From the NCBI GenBank assembly GCA_018268055.1, contig JAFDXF010000048.1:1-43731 (forward strand): a DNA stretch of 43,731 nucleotides. Reading direction: 5' to 3'. Source of the DNA: Bacteroidota bacterium (GTDB lineage Bacteria > Bacteroidota > Bacteroidia > Chitinophagales > Chitinophagaceae). Positions 7,739-15,818 of this stretch are shown here, one piece after another. The stretch's first letter is position 1; every line of letters starts with the position of its first letter. The notes below the pieces were generated by a model. The model had not been told where the DNA came from. It searched no databases and saw only the letters and a list, made by a program, of their open reading frames with translations. Made by a program: the position numbers and the translations under genes.

Positions 7739-9760
7739 TTAGAAAATCAATTTAGTTTGAATATAAATATTTCTCCCGGGTCTTGGGATATTTCCCCAAT
7801 CTAAATGATCATGATACTGCTTATCAAACAGGTTTTCAATACCTGATTGTAATTGAAATTGACTTCCTTTAAAATGAAATACATAACCAATCCTGGTATG
7901 CACTAAAAAGTATCCGGCTGTTGCGTCTTCTCCCGAAAAACGGCTTTTTCTATTTTGAGATAGTGCTGATTCTGATTCTACTTGTAAAGAATAGGCTTTA
8001 TACTTAATCCTAAATGAACTAATATTTTTCAGTGGTGAGATGTATGGAAGCGGTTCTCCTGAATCGGCTGCACCCCAATTATATCGTAATGTTGAAGCTA
8101 TTTCAGCAAATTCCATTGGCCTACAAACTATTGAACCTTCCAGCGATGCCATATTAGCCCAAGGTATATTTTGATATGATTTTACACCTTTAGCACCTAT
8201 TGTCATACTGCTTACTGCAGGATTTATTGTGCCTAAAATATAATTACGGATGTGTGCATAAAACGTAGTTAACTTAAAGCGATAATACTTATTATTGAAA
8301 ATACCCGAAACCTCACTTTGCCATGCCTGTTCATTTTTTAATGATGGGTTTCCAATGTAATCGTAGCTATCATTGCTGTTAAATAAATAAAAACCATATA
8401 GTTCACTTGCCGTTGCAATTCGTTCACTATAACTGATGCTTGAAGTTATTTTAAATGGGACATTCACTTTTTTTGAATATTGAACCGATATGTTTTTCAA
8501 AAAATCTATTCTATTATTTGCTGAATACCCGAATACACTAATCTGATCCTTAGCTGCAGTACTAATCAATGAACTTTGAATAAAATCAATTCTTGTGGCA
8601 AATTGCAATTCAGATGCGCTATCAGTCTTTAATTGCCATACTACTCCGGTTCCAACTTGGTCTTTACGATTATCCGGCCATGTAAGCATATACATAGGCA
8701 ATTGCCAAGGCTGATACATTGTCATAGAAGCTTTCAAAAAAGTTGATGACCCATCTGCTTTCAACTGAAGCTGGCTTTTTACACCAAGCTTCAATGATGC
8801 ATCAAAAATGGCTCCGAGTGTTTTACTCTTTCCGGGCATATCCATGTGCATCAGCACATTGGGCCTATGTGTATCATCCATAAAGTGATGAACCGTATTG
8901 GCATACAATTTTACTTGCCATTTATTCAATAATCGTTCATTTTTCAATTGTTCTAAGCTTATTGATCCTAATCGGGCAGCTGCATAGCCCACATCCATTG
9001 GCAAAGCCGGATATCCAATATTCCATCCATCGTCAGCGAGCAAATCTGTTTTTATTGTTGTAAACTGATTCAGTTGATATTTTGCCGACAAAGAATAATT
9101 GATTTTTTCATATTGAGAGAATGGAACAATTTGCCCTCCTCCACTCCTATAGTTGTTGGCGTTTCTATAAGTGCCCGTGCCTCTAATCGCCATTCGCCCT
9201 GATTTAAAATTTAGCTGAAATGCCTCATATACACTCTGAGCTGCAGTTTGATATCCACTAATAACAGAGCCACTGATATTTTTTGAAGCTCCAAAATCAG
9301 GTACTGCCATTTTCATATTCAGTGTGCCGCCAATTACAGAACCGGCTATAAAACCATTATTGCCTGTTTGCACTTGAACACTTTCTAAGTTTAATGGTTC
9401 AATATAAATTGTTGCCGGATCCATTTTATCGGTACAAGCGCCATGAATTCTCATTCCATCTATTGTAACATTAATTTGCCCTGCCGAAAAAGAACGAATG
9501 GAAGGCTCCATTCCGTAAGCACCTCTTCTTTGAAGTGACACTTCGGGCAACCGACTAATTATATCTTCAAGTGTAGCAGCATTATTGAATTTGTAATAAT
9601 TTATCAATTGTTGTAATTGAGATTTTGAATTCGATTTTATCAACACTTCTTTTAGTTGTATCAAACGGCTGCTGTCATCACTCATTGTCGATGTGTACGT
9701 TTGAGCAGCAAGTGAACCCAAAGCCATACTACATAAGAATAACAATATGTGTTTTTTCAT
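7739..9760 (-). CDS. OprC-type TonB-dependent copper receptor
   Basis: The 673-residue outer-membrane receptor has a signal peptide (cleaved near Ala19), a plug domain from about residue 35 to 160, and a beta-barrel ending in an aromatic strand (IYIQTKLIF). The plug has DGMRIHGACTDKMDPATIY, which matches the NosA/OprC copper receptor group. OprC of Pseudomonas aeruginosa binds copper through CxxxM and HxM (Cys143/Met147 and His323/Met325). Here CxxxM is Cys109/Met113 and HxM is His292/Met294, a spacing of 179 residues against about 176 in OprC. Neighbouring genes support a metal role. I infer copper import across the outer membrane. Siderophore or cobalamin uptake is less likely given this site. 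Confidence 0.88.
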   Translation of the reverse strand: MKKHILLFLCSMALGSLAAQTYTSTMSDDSSRLIQLKEVLIKSNSKSQLQQLINYYKFNNAATLEDIISRLPEVSLQRRGAYGMEPSIRSFSAGQINVTIDGMRIHGACTDKMDPATIYIEPLNLESVQVQTGNNGFIAGSVIGGTLNMKMAVPDFGASKNISGSVISGYQTAAQSVYEAFQLNFKSGRMAIRGTGTYRNANNYRSGGGQIVPFSQYEKINYSLSAKYQLNQFTTIKTDLLADDGWNIGYPALPMDVGYAAARLGSISLEQLKNERLLNKWQVKLYANTVHHFMDDTHRPNVLMHMDMPGKSKTLGAIFDASLKLGVKSQLQLKADGSSTFLKASMTMYQPWQLPMYMLTWPDNRKDQVGTGVVWQLKTDSASELQFATRIDFIQSSLISTAAKDQISVFGYSANNRIDFLKNISVQYSKKVNVPFKITSSISYSERIATASELYGFYLFNSNDSYDYIGNPSLKNEQAWQSEVSGIFNNKYYRFKLTTFYAHIRNYILGTINPAVSSMTIGAKGVKSYQNIPWANMASLEGSIVCRPMEFAEIASTLRYNWGAADSGEPLPYISPLKNISSFRIKYKAYSLQVESESALSQNRKSRFSGEDATAGYFLVHTRIGYVFHFKGSQFQLQSGIENLFDKQYHDHLDWGNIPRPGRNIYIQTKLIF

Positions 9761-9780
9761 TTCAATTTTTTTATTTTAAT

Positions 9781-9846
9781 AATAAGTCATAAGAATCAGA
9801 AAACTTAGTTGGCTTCAATTGCTTACTAATTCTTACGACTCTTATT
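9781..9846. repeat. long imperfect inverted repeat between copper genes
   Basis: The left arm 9781-9796 (aataagtcataagaat) and right arm 9829-9846 are inverted copies with one substitution and a 2-nt insertion. The loop is 32 nt. It fills the 113-bp gap between the lipoprotein and the TonB receptor genes. It could fold in the mRNA to set relative expression or protect an end, or be a binding site. No T-tract follows it closely. Confidence 0.6.
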
Positions 9847-9873
9847 CATGTGGCAATGTTTTTCTGTTTTTTT

Positions 9874-10689
9874 TTAAAATTCAATATCAAAGTATTGTGT
9901 AGTGTCTGCAACAGCTGTGCCTGACATATAATCAAGATTCAACCTCCATAAGCCGGTCATTGTAAAATTTACTTTCCCTTTATAATGTCCGTTTTGAATA
10001 TGTATTGGGTTTACATTATTAGGCGACCCATGACCCATAGTAGGCATTTCGGGAGTAATCATTACAGATAAACTGCTATCGGCAGGCCAACTCATCATAG
10101 ATACTTTTTTATATATCGCAATTTCAAAATCATTAATCCCTACTTTAGGTTTTGTTGGCTCTATAAGTGAGATAAAATATTTAGCACCATTATGATTTGC
10201 GGTAAATGATTTTTGACGCGATAAAACAGGATCACTTACTGTTACCGGAAAAACAAATGAGCCGGTTTTTCCTGCACCAATGTTTTTAATATCAACCTTT
10301 AAAGTCCAGTTACCACTTGCAGAAGGCATCACAAAAGTAACACTACATGGAAAGAGATGACGTTCTGCTCGAGTAGAAGAAGGGTTTTCATAAGGAGCTG
10401 AGTGCGTCATTGTTCCCATGTCCATCTTAGGTGTAAGGTTTATTTCAGCGTCTTCAATTCTGTTTCCGGATATAGAATCAAACAATGCCAAATAAAAGCG
10501 AGTGTAACCGGTACTTATGTTGGCGTTATTGCAATACACTACTACTTTAGCAGATGCTCCATTAGCATAACCTTCTGTAATTTTTATAAGCCCTAATGTG
10601 GGATCTTGTTCTATTTGTTCTTTTTCTTTGGTGCAAGCAATCAAAGAAGCAATGAATATAATCAATGAGGCAAGGACATACTTTTTCAT
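9874..10689 (-). CDS. Met/His-rich lipoprotein with two YtkA/FixH-like domains
   Basis: The 271-residue protein starts at the ATG at 10689 (MKKYVLASL), giving a signal peptide with lipobox LIAC (Cys19). After the anchor come two similar Ig-like beta domains. Domain 1 contains PKMDMGTMTHS (Met89, Met91, Met94, His96) and ends GNWTLKVDI. Domain 2 contains PEMPTMGHGS (Met215, Met218, His220) and ends GLWRLNLDY. A Met/His cluster before a Trp-Leu strand is typical of the YtkA-like/FixH-like fold, linked to copper handling. It lies between a small Cys-rich membrane protein and the OprC-type receptor, so I infer a copper-binding partner of the receptor, anchored in the outer membrane. Confidence 0.82.
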   Translation of the reverse strand: MKKYVLASLIIFIASLIACTKEKEQIEQDPTLGLIKITEGYANGASAKVVVYCNNANISTGYTRFYLALFDSISGNRIEDAEINLTPKMDMGTMTHSAPYENPSSTRAERHLFPCSVTFVMPSASGNWTLKVDIKNIGAGKTGSFVFPVTVSDPVLSRQKSFTANHNGAKYFISLIEPTKPKVGINDFEIAIYKKVSMMSWPADSSLSVMITPEMPTMGHGSPNNVNPIHIQNGHYKGKVNFTMTGLWRLNLDYMSGTAVADTTQYFDIEF

Positions 10690-10864
10690 ATTTAAATACA
10701 TTTTAATTAATTAATAAATGCACAGAAGTTGGACATAGCACAACTATCTTTTGTACTATAGGCTTCATATTGTGCAGGAATCGGATAGCACAAGTGTATG
10801 AATCATTATCGTCAAGTATAATGAATGAAAACAATTCTGATCCGATGTAAGTGTTTGACTAAAT

Positions 10865-11236
10865 TCAGCAGAATGAAGGCGGGTGAAAAATTGAGTATTG
10901 ATATTGGTAGTGATACATCACCTTATAAAAAGTAGTATGCACTATATTAAGTTGAGTAATGTTTTGCGGGCATACAATTTCTGCTGTGAATCCGGGTGAA
11001 GACTCCACCCATTTTAACTGAAATGTTGATTCCTTCTCTTGTTGTTCTTCTGCAGCTTTAATTTTTTTAGCTAAAAAGCACTTGCCATTACATTTCAATA
11101 ATGGCCTGTTTTTATTGATGCAGTGCTTTTGCGAAATACTTTTTTGATTGGCAAAAAACCAAAAAACCATACCCGCTGTATAAAAAGTTTGCAACGAAAA
11201 AGAAAGAAGAAATATAATACTTATGAATATTTTCAC
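10865..11236 (-). CDS. small membrane-anchored protein with Cys motif, copper locus
   Basis: With a GTG start at 11236 the protein has 123 residues: a hydrophobic helix (about 3-28), then CINKNRPLLKCNGKCFLAKK with Cys39, Cys49 and Cys53, a charged EEQQEKES stretch, and a C-terminal tail ending YSIFHPPSFC. Proteins of this shape (helix, then Cys...LxCNGxC, a hydrophobic strand region, and a terminal PP) recur in Bacteroidota near metal-uptake receptors, but I know of no assigned function. The longer start (ATG 11284) would add 16 residues. I prefer GTG because a near-consensus -7 box (GACTTTTG) ends 4 nt before it. A role in copper handling is inference from context and cysteines. Confidence 0.75.
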   Translation of the reverse strand: MKIFISIIFLLSFSLQTFYTAGMVFWFFANQKSISQKHCINKNRPLLKCNGKCFLAKKIKAAEEQQEKESTFQLKWVESSPGFTAEIVCPQNITQLNIVHTTFYKVMYHYQYQYSIFHPPSFC

Positions 11237-11240
11237 AACA

Positions 11241-11248
11241 CAAAAGTC
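11241..11248 (-). promoter_or_regulatory. possible -7 box GACTTTTG for the copper genes
   Basis: Near match to TAnnTTTG (G in place of T at position 1), 4 nt before the GTG at 11236. No -33 element at normal spacing was found, so this is weak. Confidence 0.3.
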
Positions 11249-11423
11249 AATACGGCCAATCACTAGTTTGCTGATAATGCTCAATAAAGATTATGATTAA
11301 TAGCAGCAATGTGCATATTTCATTAAGTGTGCCTCAAATTGTATTAAGAATTTCAGATAAGAGAATGAATTTATTAGAACCTTTATTAATAAAAAAGGGT
11401 TTAAAACTGAAATATGACAAACG

Positions 11424-12149
11424 CTATTTTTCAATCATATCTCTGATGGCAACAGAAGCCGCCACTGCACCAAATACTGCGGGCAAATAGGATATCGTTC
11501 CATAGGCAGATTTTTTATAATTTTTACCATCTGTAAGCATCAAGCTTTCTTTAATAGGGTTCTCAGGTGAATACACCGTTTTTATCCCTTTGAAAATTCC
11601 AAACCGTTTCAAATTTTTTCTTATCTGCTGCGCAAAAGGGCAATTCCAAGTTTTTGCAATGTCCACCACTTTTAGTTGAGTAGGATCTAATTTTGCTCCC
11701 GCACCCATACTGCTGACTATTGGTATGCCACTTTCGTAAGCCAGTTTCAAAAATGTAATTTTCGGTGTAATGCTGTCAATGGCATCAATAATGTAATCAG
11801 GTTTTTCTGCCAACTGTTGCATCACCATTTCAGGGTTTACAAATTCTTGCACTACCACCAATTCCAATTCAGGGTTTATCTCTTTTAATCTTTCTTCCAT
11901 TATCAATGCCTTAGAAGTACCAATATTGGTTGCCAATGCAGGCAATTGTCTGTTCCGATTGGTGTTATCCACCACATCCCCATCTATAATCGTCATTTTG
12001 CCTATTCCGCTTCGAGCAATAAATTCTGCAGCATAAGAGCCTACACCACCCAAGCCAACCACCATCACATGCGAGCGGGTAAGTTGCAGCAAGGCTTCTT
12101 TACCTATGAGCAATTCCGTTCGTGCAAGCCAAGAAATATCTTTTGTCAT
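11424..12149 (-). CDS. tcdA: tRNA threonylcarbamoyladenosine dehydratase
   Basis: An E1-like enzyme that uses ATP to cyclise t6A37 of tRNA to ct6A. The 241-residue protein has the nucleotide loop GLGGVGSYAAE (Gly32-Gly37), the acidic IIDGDVVD at 54-61, the NRNRQ signature at 64-68 and the family block SSMGAGAKLDPTQLKV. The length is normal for the family (about 240-270). It overlaps the upstream TatD-like gene by 4 bp (ATGA), so the two are translationally linked. The 187-bp gap to the next gene downstream (the copper locus) has no clear terminator. Confidence 0.95.
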   Translation of the reverse strand: MTKDISWLARTELLIGKEALLQLTRSHVMVVGLGGVGSYAAEFIARSGIGKMTIIDGDVVDNTNRNRQLPALATNIGTSKALIMEERLKEINPELELVVVQEFVNPEMVMQQLAEKPDYIIDAIDSITPKITFLKLAYESGIPIVSSMGAGAKLDPTQLKVVDIAKTWNCPFAQQIRKNLKRFGIFKGIKTVYSPENPIKESLMLTDGKNYKKSAYGTISYLPAVFGAVAASVAIRDMIEK

Positions 12150-12790
12150 ATTAAAAAAGAGGTTCCGAATACAGTTTCTGCATTTTTTTGAATTTGCAAA
12201 CTAAGTAAATTAATATCAGTTGCTAAAGCATTAGTTGCTAATTGATAAATTTCATCAATCGGTATATCAATAACATCAGTTTCAAAAAAGCATTTTTCTA
12301 ATGGAATATCTTTTAACACTTCGGCGATAGAATTGTTTTGTAATGCTTTTCCGAATGAAAGATAGAATCCTTGCTCAATAACTTGGCGAGCTAATTCTAT
12401 ACTTTTATTAAATCCATGAAAAATAACGGGTACTGAAATATTTTCTGTTGTTAGTAATTGAAATATTTCACTCCACGCCCTCACACAATGAATGATTAAA
12501 GGCTTCTTCAACTCATTGGCTAAATGTATTTGTGCGATAAACCGTTCTTGTTGTAATTCAAAATCTGTAGTACAAGCCTTATCTAATCCCGTTTCGCCAA
12601 TAGCAATTACATTTTCTTTTACTGAAAAATATTTCAAACGATCAAGCTGCACCTCATCATTCGCATCAATATACCATGGATGAATGCCGAGTGAGTAAAA
12701 GTGATGTTCCTCCATTTTTTCAAAATCTCTATACAGATTTACAATACACTTCCCATTAGTTACTTTATGTGTATGAACATTGATCAACAT
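12146..12790 (-). CDS. TatD-family metal-dependent hydrolase
   Basis: A 214-residue amidohydrolase-fold protein related to TatD DNases. Visible metal-site motifs in order are NVHTH (His6, His8), LGIHPW, IGETGLD, IIHC, FHGF and FETD. It is shorter than E. coli TatD (about 260), as are many Bacteroidota members. The likely activity is 3'-5' exonuclease or a related phosphoesterase; the true substrate is unproven. It lies 11 bp downstream of the GH3/beta-lactamase gene and overlaps tcdA, so all three probably share one transcript. Confidence 0.9.
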   Translation of the reverse strand: MLINVHTHKVTNGKCIVNLYRDFEKMEEHHFYSLGIHPWYIDANDEVQLDRLKYFSVKENVIAIGETGLDKACTTDFELQQERFIAQIHLANELKKPLIIHCVRAWSEIFQLLTTENISVPVIFHGFNKSIELARQVIEQGFYLSFGKALQNNSIAEVLKDIPLEKCFFETDVIDIPIDEIYQLATNALATDINLLSLQIQKNAETVFGTSFLI

Positions 12791-12801
12791 CTAATACGAT
12801 T

Positions 12802-15708
12802 TTACTTACTAAAACCAATTGCTCGATAAATCGCATCTTGAATTTTTCCACGAATATTCATTTGTCCTAATTTATTATTGTCTCGGGTTGGATAAACACG
12901 ATTAGATAGAAATACATAAACCAAATTTGCTTTTGGATCTACCCAAACACAAGTACCTGTAAAACCCGTATGGCCATACGTTTCCGGCGAAGCCAATGCC
13001 GAAGGATAAGGTTCTTTTCGTGTGGCATTATCTTTCTCCGGCTTATCAAAGCCAAAGCCTCTTCTACTTACGCTGCTGTGATATGCAGTAAACAAATCAA
13101 TGGTTGATTGATTCAAATAACGTTCGCCATTAAACGTGCCGCCATTCAAGAGCATTTGATAAAGCATTGCCAAATCATAGGCATCTGAAAATAATCCGGC
13201 ATGACCGGAAACACCGCCAAACATAGATGCGCCTTCATCATGCACATCGCCTTGTGTAGTCTGCATGCGAAAATGTTTTTCGGTTTCAGTAGGCACCATT
13301 CTGCTTACAGCAAATCTTTCTCTCGGTTTGAATCCTGTTGAAACCATGCCCATTGGTTTGTAAAATGTTTGCGCAGCAATTTCATTTAAAGGCATACCGG
13401 AAATTTGCTCTACAATTTTTCCTAAGAAAATAAAATCATTGTCACTATACACATATTTGCCTTCTGCTGTGAGCTTGCTTTGTAAAATACGTTGAAACAT
13501 AGTATCCTGCCAATCATTGCGCATATAAATATGCTCAGCCACCCGAACCGTGAAGCCGGGCTTTGACTTGTCGGAATAAATTGCCGGATTTGGTTTTCCG
13601 GTAGCGGTATCAATTGTTTCTTTATAAAATGCAATAAATGGAACCAATCCTGCTTGATGCAGCAATACATCTTCAATCCTCAAATCTGCTTTATTCGTTC
13701 CTTTTGTCCAAGAGAGATAATCACCTATCTTTTTTTTTAAGTCCAATTTTCCTTCTTCATAAAGTTTCATTACAGAAACGGTAGTAGCAGAGATTTTTGT
13801 AACTGATGCTAAGTCAAAAATACTCTCAGGGCTCATTGCAGGTGAATCTTCATATTGATAATTGCCAAATGCTTTATGATAAACAATTTCTCCATTGTGT
13901 ACTGCCAATACTACACAACCCGGAAAAGCTTTTTTAGCAATCCCATCTTCAGCTAAAGAATCAACCTGAGCAAACTTATTCTCTGAATTTAAAACTTCAG
14001 TTTTTTTTTCAACGATGCCATCGCCAGCATTGTATTTGCATACTCTGACAGGCAAAGTACCTGCTGCGCCGATTTTTCCCTGCATAAAATCAGCTGCTAC
14101 CTGTTGCGTGATATTATCATCTTGATAAAAAGCAACTAAGTTTTGTGCATCGCAAAAGTTTTTTGTTGCCAACACATTACCAAAAACAAGTGTTTGAGTT
14201 TTAGCACTATTTAATTTTTGCCATAAGTCAACCGCATTCTTACTGATGTCATAATTATTTGCCGGACGATTATTAAAATTATGTACGCCAATCAGAATAA
14301 CATCATAGTTTCCATTGCTCACAACATCTTGAATAATTTTTGCAGCTTTATCTGTACTATCCTTGTACGAAAAAGTATAAGTCGTAGCATTAAAATCAGT
14401 GCTCAGTCTTTTTCCGAATGTGTTCAATTCTGTTGTGCCAATACCAATATATGCTACCTTCTTTCCTTCTAGAAGTGGGATAAGTTTATTTGATTTATTA
14501 TTTGTTGCAACTGCTAACTGTGTAATTACTTTTTGTGCTACTTCTTTGCAAATAGCATCTGTATTTGCATTCAAATCATTTAGAAGATTCGCTGTATTAA
14601 TCGGTTTCCATTGATTCAATCCCAAGTCATATTTAGCCGCCAATACTTTTTTTGTTTTGGAATAAATATCATTCCATGTAATTCTTTTATCCGCAATTGC
14701 TTTCTTAATTACTTCAATTGATTCTTTTACACTTGCAGGCAAACACAACATATCATTCCCTGCGATAATAGCTTCCACGGCAATAGTGCCTTGAGGAAAA
14801 TATTTCGCAACGCCTTTCATCTCCAATGCATCGGTAAATGTAAGTCCGTTGTAATGCATTTTATTTCTCAATAGATCAGTCACTGTATTTTTTGAAATAG
14901 AAGTTGCTCTGTTCTTTGCAGAATCTATTGCCGGTACTGCAAGATGTGCAATCATAACGCTACCGATACCGGCATCAAATACGGCTTTGAACGGAACTAA
15001 TTCCATCGTATCCAACGCTGCCATACTTTTTTTAATAACCGGCAAATCCAAATGAGAATCCACGTCCACATCGCCATGTCCGGGAAAATGCTTGGCACAA
15101 GCCATGATACCTGCATCTTGCATTCCTTTCATATACGCTACACCAAACTTCGACACTTTATCTCTATTCTCTCCAAACGAACGAAAACCAATTACCGGAT
15201 TATTGGGATTATTATTGATGTCCACAACAGGCGCATAGTTTACATGCACTCCGATACGTTTGCATTGCTCACCTACAGCCACTCCCATCCGATATACCAA
15301 ATTAGCATCGTTCATTGCGCCCAAAGTAAGTTGGTAAGGAAACTTGGTAACACTATCTAAACGCATACCCAGGCCCCACTCGCCGTCAATGGTAACCATC
15401 AAAGGCGTTTTAGCAATACTTTGATAATAATTGGTAAGATTGGCTTGCCTTACCGGCCCACCCTGAAAAAAACAAAGAGCACCCACATTATATTTTTGAA
15501 TATCATTCACCACTTTGGCTATATGATCTGCTCCTAAATTGGAGTGCGCACGAATCACCATCAACTGAGCGATTCGTTGATCGTCATTCAAACTATTAAA
15601 TACACTGTCCACCCACTGCTGTTTCTTCAACGAACTTTTATATTGTGCCGACATGACAAAAGGGAAAAACAAAACAACAGCTAATAGCAATTTGAATTTC
15701 TTCATCAT
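12802..15708 (-). CDS. GH3 N-acetylglucosaminidase fused to serine beta-lactamase-type hydrolase
   Basis: The 968-residue exported protein has a signal peptide cleaved near Ala21. The first half is a glycoside hydrolase family 3 domain like NagZ, with KHFPGHGDVDVDSH (206-219, catalytic Asp217/His219 loop) and nucleophile Asp293 in FTDALEMKG, followed by a GH3 C-terminal-type domain (about 390-560). The second half is a class C-type serine hydrolase with SVTK (Ser635/Lys638), YSDN (754-757) and HTGFTG (913-918) in the KTG position. This fusion is common in Bacteroidota. It probably trims peptidoglycan fragments in the periplasm: removal of GlcNAc plus an amidase or D,D-peptidase activity. The beta-lactamase-fold activity is not known. 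Confidence 0.93.
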   Translation of the reverse strand: MMKKFKLLLAVVLFFPFVMSAQYKSSLKKQQWVDSVFNSLNDDQRIAQLMVIRAHSNLGADHIAKVVNDIQKYNVGALCFFQGGPVRQANLTNYYQSIAKTPLMVTIDGEWGLGMRLDSVTKFPYQLTLGAMNDANLVYRMGVAVGEQCKRIGVHVNYAPVVDINNNPNNPVIGFRSFGENRDKVSKFGVAYMKGMQDAGIMACAKHFPGHGDVDVDSHLDLPVIKKSMAALDTMELVPFKAVFDAGIGSVMIAHLAVPAIDSAKNRATSISKNTVTDLLRNKMHYNGLTFTDALEMKGVAKYFPQGTIAVEAIIAGNDMLCLPASVKESIEVIKKAIADKRITWNDIYSKTKKVLAAKYDLGLNQWKPINTANLLNDLNANTDAICKEVAQKVITQLAVATNNKSNKLIPLLEGKKVAYIGIGTTELNTFGKRLSTDFNATTYTFSYKDSTDKAAKIIQDVVSNGNYDVILIGVHNFNNRPANNYDISKNAVDLWQKLNSAKTQTLVFGNVLATKNFCDAQNLVAFYQDDNITQQVAADFMQGKIGAAGTLPVRVCKYNAGDGIVEKKTEVLNSENKFAQVDSLAEDGIAKKAFPGCVVLAVHNGEIVYHKAFGNYQYEDSPAMSPESIFDLASVTKISATTVSVMKLYEEGKLDLKKKIGDYLSWTKGTNKADLRIEDVLLHQAGLVPFIAFYKETIDTATGKPNPAIYSDKSKPGFTVRVAEHIYMRNDWQDTMFQRILQSKLTAEGKYVYSDNDFIFLGKIVEQISGMPLNEIAAQTFYKPMGMVSTGFKPRERFAVSRMVPTETEKHFRMQTTQGDVHDEGASMFGGVSGHAGLFSDAYDLAMLYQMLLNGGTFNGERYLNQSTIDLFTAYHSSVSRRGFGFDKPEKDNATRKEPYPSALASPETYGHTGFTGTCVWVDPKANLVYVFLSNRVYPTRDNNKLGQMNIRGKIQDAIYRAIGFSK

Positions 15709-15792
15709 ATAAATTTTATTGATAAAAATGGCTTTAAAAATAGTTTATTTATGTTAAAGAAACTTCGAATAATTGCTTAAAGCTTAATTAAC

Positions 15793-15800
15793 TATTTTTG
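15793..15800 (+). promoter_or_regulatory. mutL -7 box TATTTTTG
   Basis: Exact TAnnTTTG match ending 18 nt before the GTG start at 15819. It shows that the TTG at 15798, inside the box, is not the start codon. Confidence 0.5.
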
Positions 15801-15818
15801 CCGGCCAAACTTGATTTT

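Noticed and set aside
9781..9846. Intrinsic terminator between lipoprotein and receptor genes
   Set aside because: The loop is 32 nt and no T-run follows the stem directly, so I recorded it as an inverted repeat instead.
11293..11490. 65-codon plus-strand ORF between tcdA and the copper genes
   Set aside because: Its second half overlaps the tcdA end antisense, it has no -7 box nearby, and no recognisable protein features.
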